Shown piece by piece: positions 47,042 through 54,931 of a stretch of 64,000 nucleotides of DNA; position 1 is the first letter of the stretch, and every line of letters starts with the position of its first letter. This DNA is from Nocardioides sp. URHA0032 (GTDB lineage: Bacteria > Actinomycetota > Actinomycetes > Propionibacteriales > Nocardioidaceae), in the NCBI RefSeq assembly GCF_000620645.1, contig NZ_JIAV01000018.1, positions 62,001 to 126,000 of the forward strand, in the 5' to 3' direction. Made by a program: the position numbers and the translations under genes. The notes below the pieces were generated by a model that saw only the letters and a program-made list of their open reading frames with translations, made no database searches and was not told the DNA's origin.

Positions 47042-48310
47042 TCAGGCCCGGCCTGAGGCGGCTGCGCGCCTGCGGCTGATGGCGTCGACGCTCGCGGCGA
47101 CCAGGAGCACGAGCCCGGTCACGATGTACACGACGCCGGGCTCCTGGTTCAGCAGGCCCATGCCGTTCGCGATGACGGCCACCACCGTGCCGCCGATGAC
47201 CGCGTCCACCACGCGACCCTTGCCGCCGAAGAGGCTGGTGCCACCGATGACGGCAGCGCCCACGGCGTACAGCAGGGTCTCGTTGCCACCGGTCTGCGGA
47301 GACACGGAGTGGTTGCGTGCCGCCAGCAGGAGGCCGCCGATCGCTGCCACCGACGAGCAGAGGATGAAGCAGCTGAGCTTCACCCACATCACGTTGATGC
47401 CGGCTCGGCGGGCGGCCTCGGCGTTGCCGCCGACCGCATAGACGTGCCGGCCCCAGGCGCTGCGACCGAGCAGGAACGACAGGACCAGCAGCAGCCCGAG
47501 GATCACCACCATCGAGTTCGGCACGCCCTTGAGCGACTTGAACGCGGGGTTGAGACTGCGCTCGCGCGAGAGGTACCCGACGAACAGCACGGCGATCACG
47601 GCCAGCGAACCCGTCTTGATGGCCCACAGGAGAGTCGGCTCGTGCTGCAGTCCGGCCCTGCGTCGCCGAGCGTTGCGCAGGTAGGTCACGGCGGCGTACC
47701 CGAGCACGAGCGCCGCGGCAAGCGTCCAGCCCAGCCAGACGGGCAGGTTCTTGTCGGTGATCGCCCGGATCGACTCGTTCTCGAACGGGATGGTGCCGCC
47801 CTCGCCGATGATCTCGAGCATCACGCCCTGGAGGCCCAGGTAGGCGGCCAGCGTGACCACGAACGACGGGATGCCGAGCCGGGCGACCAGGAGGCCGATG
47901 CACGTGCCGATGACGACGCCGGTGGCGATGCACGCGAGGACCGAGATGAACCAGCCCTGGTCGTGGTTGGTCATCACCACGCCCATCACCGCTGCAGCGG
48001 TACCGCCGGTGAAGCCGGCCGAGAGGTCGATCTCGCCGAGCAGGAGCACGAAGACCAGGCCCATCGCGATCACCGTGACGGCGGCCGACTGGTTGATCAG
48101 GTTCGCGAAGTTGAGCTCGGAGGTGAAGGTGTCCGGTCGCAGGATCGAGAACACGATGACCAGGACCAGCAGGCCGAGGACGGCCGGCAGGGCGCCGACG
48201 TCACCGCCCCGGACCTTGGCGACGTAGGAGCGCCAGATGCCGCCGAGGTTCTGGGCCTGCCACGGCTCCGGTGCGACGGCCGGGGACTCCGGTTTCTTCG
48301 TGGCGGTCAT
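47042..48310 (-). CDS. xylH: Xylose ABC transporter permease
   Basis: This 422-residue permease of the branched-chain/ribose-xylose type has about ten to twelve transmembrane helices. The conserved stretches are LLGEIDLSAGFTGGTAAAV near 110 and YAVGGNAEAARRAGINVMWVK near 290, plus AVGAAVIGGTSLFGGKGRV. The ATG overlaps the xylG stop (ATGA). Xylose specificity is inferred from the divergent xylA. Confidence 0.9.
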   Translation of the reverse strand: MTATKKPESPAVAPEPWQAQNLGGIWRSYVAKVRGGDVGALPAVLGLLVLVIVFSILRPDTFTSELNFANLINQSAAVTVIAMGLVFVLLLGEIDLSAGFTGGTAAAVMGVVMTNHDQGWFISVLACIATGVVIGTCIGLLVARLGIPSFVVTLAAYLGLQGVMLEIIGEGGTIPFENESIRAITDKNLPVWLGWTLAAALVLGYAAVTYLRNARRRRAGLQHEPTLLWAIKTGSLAVIAVLFVGYLSRERSLNPAFKSLKGVPNSMVVILGLLLVLSFLLGRSAWGRHVYAVGGNAEAARRAGINVMWVKLSCFILCSSVAAIGGLLLAARNHSVSPQTGGNETLLYAVGAAVIGGTSLFGGKGRVVDAVIGGTVVAVIANGMGLLNQEPGVVYIVTGLVLLVAASVDAISRRRAAASGRA

Positions 48311-49101
48311 GCCGATGCTCCTTCCGCGCCGGTCGAACCGGTGGTGATCAGCTGGACCACTTGGTTCGAGGTCACGTCGTCCTTGCGGACCTGGGCGACC
48401 ATCTGTCCGAGGTACAGGACGGCGATGTCGTCGGCGACCTGGAAGACGTCGTTGAGGTTGTGGCTGATCAGGATCACGCCGAGTCCGCTGTCAGCCAGTC
48501 GGCGGACGAGGAGCAGCACCTGCTCGGTCTGCGCCACGCCCAGGGCGGCGGTCGGCTCGTCGAGGATGACGAGACGCGAGTTCCACAGCACCGACCGGGC
48601 AATGGCCACGGTCTGCCGCTGTCCACCGGACAGGGAGGCGACCTTGGTCCGTACCGACTGGAGCGTGCGCACGGACAGGCCGTTGAGGGTCTCGCGAGCG
48701 CGCTTCTCCATCGCGTCCTCGTCGAGCAGCCCGCGGTGGCGCAGCTCGCGCCCGAGGAACATGTTGTGGACGACGTCCAGGTTGTCGCACAGGGCGAGGT
48801 CCTGGTACACGACCTCGATGCCGAGGCCGCTCGCGTCCTTGGGGTTGTGCACGGTCACGGGCCTGCCGTCGAAGACGTACTCGCCCTCGTCGAAGCTGTG
48901 GATGCCGGCGATGCCCTTGATCAGGGTGCTCTTGCCGGCACCGTTGTCACCGACGAGCGCCGTGACCTCGCCGGCCTTCACGTCGAGGTCGATGCCGCGC
49001 AGCACGTGCACGGCGCCGAAGCTCTTCTGGATGCCGCGCAGGCGCAGCAGCGGCTCACCGGAACTGGGAGCGGCGGCGCGCTCCGAAGCGGTCGCAGTCA
49101 C
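48307..49101 (-). CDS. xylG: Sugar ABC transporter ATP-binding protein, single-domain XylG type
   Basis: I chose GTG 49101, which has AGGAGG 6 bases upstream; the open frame extends 19 residues further without a site. The 264-residue protein has one nucleotide-binding domain: Walker A LVGDNGAGKSTLIKG near 50, signature LSGGQRQTVAIA near 155 and Walker B LVILDEPTAALG. E. coli XylG has two fused domains, so this one must act as a homodimer, as in FrcA-type importers. Confidence 0.88.
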   Translation of the reverse strand: MTATASERAAAPSSGEPLLRLRGIQKSFGAVHVLRGIDLDVKAGEVTALVGDNGAGKSTLIKGIAGIHSFDEGEYVFDGRPVTVHNPKDASGLGIEVVYQDLALCDNLDVVHNMFLGRELRHRGLLDEDAMEKRARETLNGLSVRTLQSVRTKVASLSGGQRQTVAIARSVLWNSRLVILDEPTAALGVAQTEQVLLLVRRLADSGLGVILISHNLNDVFQVADDIAVLYLGQMVAQVRKDDVTSNQVVQLITTGSTGAEGASA

Positions 49102-49221
49102 TGATCCTCCTGGGTGTGTGTGGTCGTGGCCGGGCAGGGCCGAGCCTCGGGTCACCATGGCAGAGGCGGGGGCGACTCGTGCCGCCCCCGCCTCCGTCGT
49201 CTGGTGCTGTGGTTCAGGCGA

Positions 49222-50346
49222 TCAGCTGATGCCCGCCTTGGTGCAGGCAGCGGCCACCTTGCCGGTGCAGACGTCGGCCGCCTTGGCGAAGCCGTCGTCG
49301 AACGGCTGCTTGATGTTGTCCATCGTGATCCAGACCGGCGTGGCCAGCGAGGACGGGACGTCCTTGCCGGTCTTGGTGTCCGGAACGGTGCCGTTGACCA
49401 GGCTGCTGGTGTCGTCACCCTTGATCAGCGCGATCGCCAGGTCGGACGCGGCCTTGGCCTCGAGGTCGGTGTTCTTGTAGACCGAACCGCACTGGTTGCC
49501 GAGGAGGATGTTCTGCAGGCCGCCGACCGAGGCGTCCTGACCCGTGATCGGGATCTCGCCCGCCACGCCCTGGGCCTCCATACGGGCGATGATGCCGCCG
49601 GCCATGGTGTCGTTGGCCGAGACCACACCGTCGATCTTGCCCTTGTTCTGGGTGTACAGCTGCTCGAACGCCGTACCGGCCTTGGTCGCGTCCCAGAAGC
49701 CGCTCTGGTCGCCGACCAGGGTGTAGTCGCCCGAGTCGATCTTCGGCTTGAGCGCCTCCTCGTAGCCCTGCTTGAAGAGGGCGGCGTTGTTGTCGTTCGG
49801 GTCGCCGTCGATGTAGATGATGTTCGCCTTGGTCTTGCCCTTGTCGTCCAGGCAGGTCTGCAGGCCCTGACCCATCAGCTTGCCCACGCCGACGTTGTCG
49901 AACGAGACGTAGAACGACGCGCCGCCACCCAGGGTCAGGCGGTCGTAGTCGATGCTCTGAACGCCGGCGTCGGCGGCCTTCTTCAGGCACGCGGCTCCGG
50001 AGTCCGAGTCCAGGTTGACGATCATCAGGACCTTGACGCCCTCGGTGATCATGTTGTCGCAGATCGTGCCGAACTTGTCGACGTCACCGCCGGCGTTCTG
50101 GATGTCCGACTCGACGCCGGCAGAGTCGAACGCTGCCTGCAGGCTGGGGCGGTCGTTGGCCTCCCAGCGCGGCGAAGTGGTGGTGTCCGGAAGGATCACG
50201 CCCACCTTCCCGACACTGCTGCTGCCGTCGCCGCTGCCGTCGCTGCTGCCGCCGCTGTCGCTGCTGCCGCACGCGGCCAACGCTCCGACCGCCAGCACGC
50301 TCGCTGCTACCAGGGACGCATAGCGCGCACCCTTGTTCCTGACCAT
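49222..50346 (-). CDS. xylF: Xylose ABC transporter substrate-binding lipoprotein
   Basis: This 374-residue periplasmic-binding-protein-fold lipoprotein has lipobox LAAC near residue 26, then a Ser/Gly linker. The domain opens VGVILPDTTTSPRWEANDRP with the XylF-like WE sugar contact and continues with SIDYDRLTLGG, NIIYIDGDPNDNNAALFKQG and GIIARMEAQGV. It is the first gene of the import operon and faces xylA across a 195-base divergent promoter region. Confidence 0.92.
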   Translation of the reverse strand: MVRNKGARYASLVAASVLAVGALAACGSSDSGGSSDGSGDGSSSVGKVGVILPDTTTSPRWEANDRPSLQAAFDSAGVESDIQNAGGDVDKFGTICDNMITEGVKVLMIVNLDSDSGAACLKKAADAGVQSIDYDRLTLGGGASFYVSFDNVGVGKLMGQGLQTCLDDKGKTKANIIYIDGDPNDNNAALFKQGYEEALKPKIDSGDYTLVGDQSGFWDATKAGTAFEQLYTQNKGKIDGVVSANDTMAGGIIARMEAQGVAGEIPITGQDASVGGLQNILLGNQCGSVYKNTDLEAKAASDLAIALIKGDDTSSLVNGTVPDTKTGKDVPSSLATPVWITMDNIKQPFDDGFAKAADVCTGKVAAACTKAGIS

Positions 50347-50404
50347 TCCTCGACCTCCATGGCTCGGACCGGTGTGACCACTGTCGTGTGACCGTCGTCA
50401 CCGG

Positions 50405-50427
50405 GTATGTTGTCGGCGACAACATAC
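50405..50427. promoter_or_regulatory. Perfect palindromic operator in the xylF/xylA divergent region
   Basis: GTATGTTGTCG and CGACAACATAC flank a single central G, an exact 11-bp inverted repeat. It lies 59 bases upstream of xylF and 115 upstream of xylA. A weaker half-site pair, GTTG (50472-50475) and CAAC (50483-50486), stands closer to xylA. The most likely ligand is the ROK repressor encoded in the operon; that is inference. Confidence 0.75.
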
Positions 50428-50541
50428 TCAGCGCAAGCCCAGCGCGGCAAGCGGATCTGAGAGCGTGTTTTGTTGCACGTTCCAACTAAGCGTCCCTGCC
50501 GCGTGAGCGTGACCGAATCGTGATGGAGACCGAGGAACCCG

Positions 50542-51708
50542 ATGAGCGCCGACGACCGCTACTCCCCCACCCGTGACGACCGCTTCTCCTTCGGCCTGTG
50601 GACCGTCGGCTGGCAGGGCGTCGATGTCTTCGGCGGTGCGATCCGCCCCGCGCTGGACCCGGCCGAGGCCATCCACCGGCTCAGCGACCTCGGGGCGTAC
50701 GGCGTCACCTTCCACGACAACGACGTGTTCCCGTTCGACGCCGACGCGGCGACCAGGGAGAAGCACCTCGCGCCGTTCCGCAAGGCGCTCGAGGAGACCG
50801 GGCTCATCGTCCCGATGGTGACCACGAACCTCTTCTCCCACCCGGTCTTCCGCGACGGCGGCTTCACCAACAACGACCGGGACGTCCGCCGGTTCGCGAT
50901 CCGCAAGGCCGCCGACCAGATCGACCTCGCCGCCGAGCTCGGCGCGAAGGTCTTCGTGGCGTGGGGCGGTCGCGAGGGAGCGGAGTCGGGTGCCGCCAAG
51001 GACGTGAAGACCGCGCTCGCGCGCTACAAGGAGGCGTTCGACGTCCTCGGCTCCTACTCCGTGGAGCAGGGCTACGACCTGCGCTTCGCGATCGAGCCGA
51101 AGCCGAACGAGCCGCGCGGCGACATCCTGCTCCCCACGATCGGCCACGCGTTGGCGTTCATCAACGAGCTCGAGCACTCCGAGCTGGTCGGCCTCAACCC
51201 CGAGGTCGGCCACGAGGAGATGGCCTCGCTCAACTACGCGCACGGGCTCGCCCAGGCGCTGTGGCACGGCAAGCTCTTCCACATCGACCTCAACGGCCAG
51301 ACCGGGCCCCGCTACGACCAGGACCTCCGGTTCGGCGCCGGCAACGCACGAGGCGCGTTCTGGACCGTCGACATCGTCGAGAACGGTGGCTACGACGGGC
51401 CGCGGCACTTCGACTACAAGCCGCCGCGCACCGAGGACATGGAGGGCGTCTGGGAGTCCGCCCGCGCGTGCATGCGCAACTACCTGATCCTGCGGGACAA
51501 GGTCCGGGCGTTCCGCGCCGACCCCGACGTCCAGCAGGCGCTGCGCGACGCCCGGGTCGACCAGCTCGGCGTCTCGACCCTGGCCGCCGGTGAGTCGCTC
51601 GCCGACCTGCGGTCCGAGTCGTTCGACCCCGACGCCGCCGCCCAGCGCGGCATGGGCTTCGAGAAGCTCGACCAGCTGGCCCTGGAGCACCTGTACGGCG
51701 TGCGCTGA
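50542..51708 (+). CDS. xylA: Xylose isomerase
   Basis: This 388-residue TIM-barrel enzyme interconverts xylose and xylulose with two divalent metals. Catalytic landmarks are [13 protein letters not shown] near 55-65, [16 protein letters not shown] near 93-108, [11 protein letters not shown] near 135, the metal ligands in [14 protein letters not shown] near 177-190 and [14 protein letters not shown] near 217, and HIDLNGQ near 245. It starts at ATG 50542 with GAGG upstream. No xylulokinase gene is in the window. Confidence 0.97.
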   Translation: MSADDRYSPTRDDRFSFGLWTVGWQGVDVFGGAIRPALDPAEAIHRLSDLGAYGVTFHDNDVFPFDADAATREKHLAPFRKALEETGLIVPMVTTNLFSHPVFRDGGFTNNDRDVRRFAIRKAADQIDLAAELGAKVFVAWGGREGAESGAAKDVKTALARYKEAFDVLGSYSVEQGYDLRFAIEPKPNEPRGDILLPTIGHALAFINELEHSELVGLNPEVGHEEMASLNYAHGLAQALWHGKLFHIDLNGQTGPRYDQDLRFGAGNARGAFWTVDIVENGGYDGPRHFDYKPPRTEDMEGVWESARACMRNYLILRDKVRAFRADPDVQQALRDARVDQLGVSTLAAGESLADLRSESFDPDAAAQRGMGFEKLDQLALEHLYGVR

Positions 51709-51713
51709 GGCGG

Positions 51714-51772
51714 TAGTCCCTCACGAAAATGCTCTCGACAGCGCGTGCGGACGACATTTTCGCCAGGGACTA
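51714..51772. terminator. Long imperfect inverted repeat between xylA and the IMPase gene
   Basis: TAGTCCCTCACGAAAATG (51714-51731) and CATTTTCGCCAGGGACTA (51755-51772) pair over 16 of 18 positions with a 23-base loop. It fills the gap between two converging genes, and the right arm contains the TAG stop of the IMPase gene. It could be a bidirectional terminator or one copy of a dispersed palindromic repeat. Confidence 0.6.
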
Positions 51773-52531
51773 CGCCAGCAGGGCGGCGGCGATGTCGGCG
51801 ACGGCGGTCGGGGCGCCCGCGGCGTACCAGGTGACGCCGCCGGCCTCGATCCGCTGAGCCGCACCCCCGGCACCGAGGATCAGCGCGGCGCCGGGGAGCT
51901 CGTCCCAGGGCGGCAGCGAGTGCTGGCACCGGACGTGGAGCGCCCCCGTCGCGACCGCCGTCGCGTCCATCGACGCGGAGCCCAGCATGCGCAGGGTCGC
52001 GACGCCGCCGACCATCCGGGTGAACGCCACGCCCACCTCGTCGTCGTACGACGGCGGATGGAGGTACGTCGTCAGGCACGACTCGGCCAGGGGCCGGTCC
52101 GTCAGTGGGCCGACGGGCCGGCCGTCGAGCGTGGTCGGCAGGCCCGGACCACCGACGAACGTGCGGCCGGTGGCCGGGTGGTGCACGGCGCCCAGCACGA
52201 GCTCGTCCCCGTCGGTGAGGGCGATCGCCGAGCACCACCACTCCAGCCCCGCCACGAAGTTGTAGGTGCCGTCGACCGGGTCGATCACCCAGGTGCGACC
52301 GCTGGTGCCGGTGTGGGCGGCACCCTCCTCGCCGAGCACGCCGTCGTCCGGCCGCCGCTCGGCGAGGGCCTCGACGACCAGCCTCTCGGCAGCGTGGTCG
52401 GCCTCCGTCACGACGTCCGAGATCGACGTCTTCGTGTCGTGCGCGATGCCGCCGCCGCGCATCCGGTGCGCGAGGGTGCCGGCCTCGCGCACCACCCACG
52501 CCGCGAGCGCGGCGTCATCGGCGAGGCTCAC
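51770..52531 (-). CDS. Inositol monophosphatase family phosphatase
   Basis: This 253-residue Mg-dependent, Li-sensitive-fold phosphatase has the metal motif WVIDPVDGTYNFVAGLEWW near 82-100, GEEGAAH just before and the second motif PPWDELPGAALILGAGG near 210. The start is GTG 52531, overlapping the HIT gene stop (GTGA). Inositol 1-phosphate is a likely substrate given pgsA nearby; histidinol phosphate is an alternative. Confidence 0.85.
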   Translation of the reverse strand: MSLADDAALAAWVVREAGTLAHRMRGGGIAHDTKTSISDVVTEADHAAERLVVEALAERRPDDGVLGEEGAAHTGTSGRTWVIDPVDGTYNFVAGLEWWCSAIALTDGDELVLGAVHHPATGRTFVGGPGLPTTLDGRPVGPLTDRPLAESCLTTYLHPPSYDDEVGVAFTRMVGGVATLRMLGSASMDATAVATGALHVRCQHSLPPWDELPGAALILGAGGAAQRIEAGGVTWYAAGAPTAVADIAAALLA

Positions 52532-53052
52532 GACCAGGCCTCGGCGAGCAGCGCGCGGGTGTCGGACAGCAGCTGCGGCAGGGTCTTGGTGCCGCCGAGG
52601 ACGGTGATGAAGTTCGCGTCGCCGGACCAGCGCGGTACGACGTGCTGGTGCAGGTGCTCCGACAGCGAGCCGCCGGCGACGCCGCCCAGGTTGATCCCGA
52701 CGTTGAAGGCGTGCGGTCCGCTGACCGTCCGCAGCACCCGGACCGCCTGCTGGGTCGTCGCCATCAGCTCGGCGGTCTCCGTGTCGGTGAGGTCCTCGAG
52801 CTCGGCGACGTGCCGGTGCGGCAGGACCATCAGGTGGCCGGGGTTGTACGGGTGCAGGTTGAGGACCGCGAAGCAGGTCTCGCCGCGGTGGATGACCAGG
52901 CTCTCCTCGACGGGCAGCTCGGCCATGGCGCAGAACGGGCAGCCGGCGTCGCCGGAGGGCCGGGCCGGGGCGACGTACGCCATCCGGTGCGGTGTCCAGA
53001 GCCGGTCGAACCCCTCGAACCCGTCGCGCACGTGTCCCGCGGGATCGCTCAT
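52528..53052 (-). CDS. HIT family hydrolase/phosphorylase
   Basis: This 174-residue protein has the histidine triad SEHLHQHVVPRWSGD near 130-144, a zinc-type CPFC near 38-41 and LNLHPYNPGHLMVLPHRHV near 65-83. It resembles the actinobacterial Ap4A phosphorylase-type HIT protein encoded next to thrS and pgsA (Rv2613c-like). It is coupled to the IMPase gene by GTGA. Confidence 0.9.
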   Translation of the reverse strand: MSDPAGHVRDGFEGFDRLWTPHRMAYVAPARPSGDAGCPFCAMAELPVEESLVIHRGETCFAVLNLHPYNPGHLMVLPHRHVAELEDLTDTETAELMATTQQAVRVLRTVSGPHAFNVGINLGGVAGGSLSEHLHQHVVPRWSGDANFITVLGGTKTLPQLLSDTRALLAEAWS

Positions 53053-53074
53053 GGGTCAACCCTAGGGTGAGGGG

Positions 53075-53551
53075 GTGATGCTCCGACCAGCCGTCCCGGA
53101 CGACATGGCGACCGTCGCCGACATCTGGCATCGGGCCTGGCACGTCTCGCACCCGGGGCACGTCCCCGACGGGCTGACCGCCGGGCGCACGCTCGCGGCG
53201 TTCCACGAGCGGACGCCGTCCCGGACGGCCGACACGACGGTCGCGGAGGTCGCCGGTCGCGTCGTCGGCTTCGCGATGGTGTCCGGCGACGAGCTCGAGC
53301 AGATCTTCGTCGACCCCGACCTGCACGGCTCCGGCGTCGCCGCGCCGCTGCTCGCGGACGGCGAGCGCCGGATCGCGGAGGCGGGGTACGACGTCGCGTG
53401 GCTCGCCGTCGTCGTCGGCAACGACCGGGCGCGCCGGTTCTACGAGAAGCACGGTTGGTACGACGCGGGCGACCTGCCGTACCACGTCACGGCGCAGGGC
53501 GAGCAGTTCATCTCCCCGTGCCGTCGCTACGAGAAGCGCGTACGTCCGTGA
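53075..53551 (+). CDS. GNAT family N-acetyltransferase (tandem copy 1)
   Basis: This 158-residue GNAT protein has the acceptor-side motif IWHRAWHVSHPGHVPDGL near 15-32, the core EVAGRVVGFAMV, the acetyl-CoA loop DPDLHGSGVAAPLLADGE near 87-104 and NDRARRFYEKHGW near 119-131. The substrate is unknown. Its TGA overlaps the GTG of the second GNAT gene, and the two share the WH.AWH..H.GHVP.GL block. Confidence 0.85.
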   Translation: MMLRPAVPDDMATVADIWHRAWHVSHPGHVPDGLTAGRTLAAFHERTPSRTADTTVAEVAGRVVGFAMVSGDELEQIFVDPDLHGSGVAAPLLADGERRIAEAGYDVAWLAVVVGNDRARRFYEKHGWYDAGDLPYHVTAQGEQFISPCRRYEKRVRP

Positions 53552-54036
53552 TCCGTCGCGCGACGGACGCGGACGCGGCGACGCTCGCGCGGATCTGGCA
53601 CGACGCCTGGCACGACGCCCACGACGGGCACGTCCCACCCGGCCTGGTGGCGGCACGGACGCGCGCGACGTTCGACGAGCGGGTCGGGGCCCTGCTCCCC
53701 CGCGCCATGGTCGCCGAGGTTGACGGCCGGGTCGCGGGCTTCGTCACCGTCGACGAGGACGAGCTCGAGCTGCTGTTCGTCGACGCGGGGCGCCGCGGCA
53801 CCGGCGTCGCCGCCGAGCTGGTGGCCACCGCCGAGGAGCGCGGCGCGACCTGGCTCAGCGTGGTGACCGGGAACGCGCGGGCCCGCCGCTTCTACGAGCG
53901 GCAGGGGTACGCCGACACCGGGGCCGACCAGGAGACCGTGACGGTCGCGGGGACGGCGTACCGGATCGACGGCCGCAGGTACGTCAGGTCTGCGCGAACC
54001 ACCGGGCCAGCGCCGCGGAGGTCCCCGGACAGGTGA
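53548..54036 (+). CDS. GNAT family N-acetyltransferase (tandem copy 2)
   Basis: This 162-residue GNAT protein starts at GTG 53548 (GTGA overlap). It parallels its neighbour: IWHDAWHDAHDGHVPPGL, EVDGRVAGFVTVDEDELEL, DAGRRGTGVAAELV and NARARRFYERQGYADTG. The copies have clearly diverged, so they may take different substrates. Its end overlaps the convergent lipoprotein gene by 53 bases. Confidence 0.83.
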   Translation: MIRRATDADAATLARIWHDAWHDAHDGHVPPGLVAARTRATFDERVGALLPRAMVAEVDGRVAGFVTVDEDELELLFVDAGRRGTGVAAELVATAEERGATWLSVVTGNARARRFYERQGYADTGADQETVTVAGTAYRIDGRRYVRSARTTGPAPRRSPDR

Positions 54037-54928
54037 GGTCCTGGTCGCGGTCGTCGGCCACCCACTGCGCGAGCACCGCGGGACCACCCTGGATCGACCA
54101 GTCGTCCCCGCAGCGCTCGCGCGCCTCGGCCGCCGAGGTCTCGCCCGCGGCCCGCCACTCGGGGACGCCGAGCGCGAGGTCGCCGACGACGCCGCGCCAC
54201 AGCGCCGGCGTCGAGTAGACGCCGACGCGGTACCCGGCGTACCGGTAGCCGCGCACCGCGCCCTCGACCACCGCGGCGTTGCGGGTCGGGTCGGCGCTCC
54301 ACTCGAAGTCCGGCACCGGCTCGACGTCGACCCAGACGACCGGCGAGGCGAGCCCGGCCCGGCGCATGGTCACGACGTTCGCCAGCGCCTGCTGGTAGCC
54401 GGTGTTCGCGAGCGCGCCGAGGGCCGTCGAGCCGTCGTACGGGCCGTCGGTCCGGTGCTCGGCGACCGCGGTGTCGTCCGGCAGGCTCACAACGGCGTAC
54501 GCCGCGGTGAGCAGGTGCCGCTCGCGGGCCCAGCGGACCTGGTCCGCCAGGCACGGGTTGACCGTGAAGCCCGGCCCGTTCGTGAGGCCCAGCACGACGT
54601 ACGCCGGGTCCGGCAGCGGCATCGGCCGGCCGAGCGTCCGGCGTTCGGGGATGCCCATGCCGCGGGGGCACTGCGGCCAGCTGACGTCCGCGCCGAGCAC
54701 CTCGCCGGTCCGCGGTTGCGGCGCACGGCGGGTCGAGGGCAGCGCCGCGGCGGCGGCCTCGGCGAGCCGGGCGAGCGCCTGGAGCCGGGCCGCCTGCGGG
54801 TCCTGCGTCGGCCTGACGACGGAGCTCGGCCGCGGTGTGGCCGGCGCGGGGACCGGGTCGACGCTGCTGGACGAGCACGCGGGCACGCCGAGGGCGAGGA
54901 CCAGGAGGGCCCGCGCCGCCCGGCGCAC
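53984..54928 (-). CDS. Lipoprotein with lysozyme-like TIM-barrel pattern
   Basis: This 314-residue protein starts at GTG 54928, 3 bases after the thrS stop. It has a signal peptide with lipobox GVPAC near 18, a Pro/Ala linker with a short helix, then a domain with GADVSWPQCPRGMGIPERR, YVVLGLTNGPGFTVNPCL, VVWVDVEPVP and YRVGVYSTPALWR. The order of DVS, strand and VDVEP resembles glycoside hydrolase 25/DUF1906 domains, so peptidoglycan binding or cutting is possible. Weak identification. Confidence 0.65.
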   Translation of the reverse strand: MRRAARALLVLALGVPACSSSSVDPVPAPATPRPSSVVRPTQDPQAARLQALARLAEAAAAALPSTRRAPQPRTGEVLGADVSWPQCPRGMGIPERRTLGRPMPLPDPAYVVLGLTNGPGFTVNPCLADQVRWARERHLLTAAYAVVSLPDDTAVAEHRTDGPYDGSTALGALANTGYQQALANVVTMRRAGLASPVVWVDVEPVPDFEWSADPTRNAAVVEGAVRGYRYAGYRVGVYSTPALWRGVVGDLALGVPEWRAAGETSAAEARERCGDDWSIQGGPAVLAQWVADDRDQDLTCPGTSAALARWFAQT

Positions 54929-54931
54929 CGC

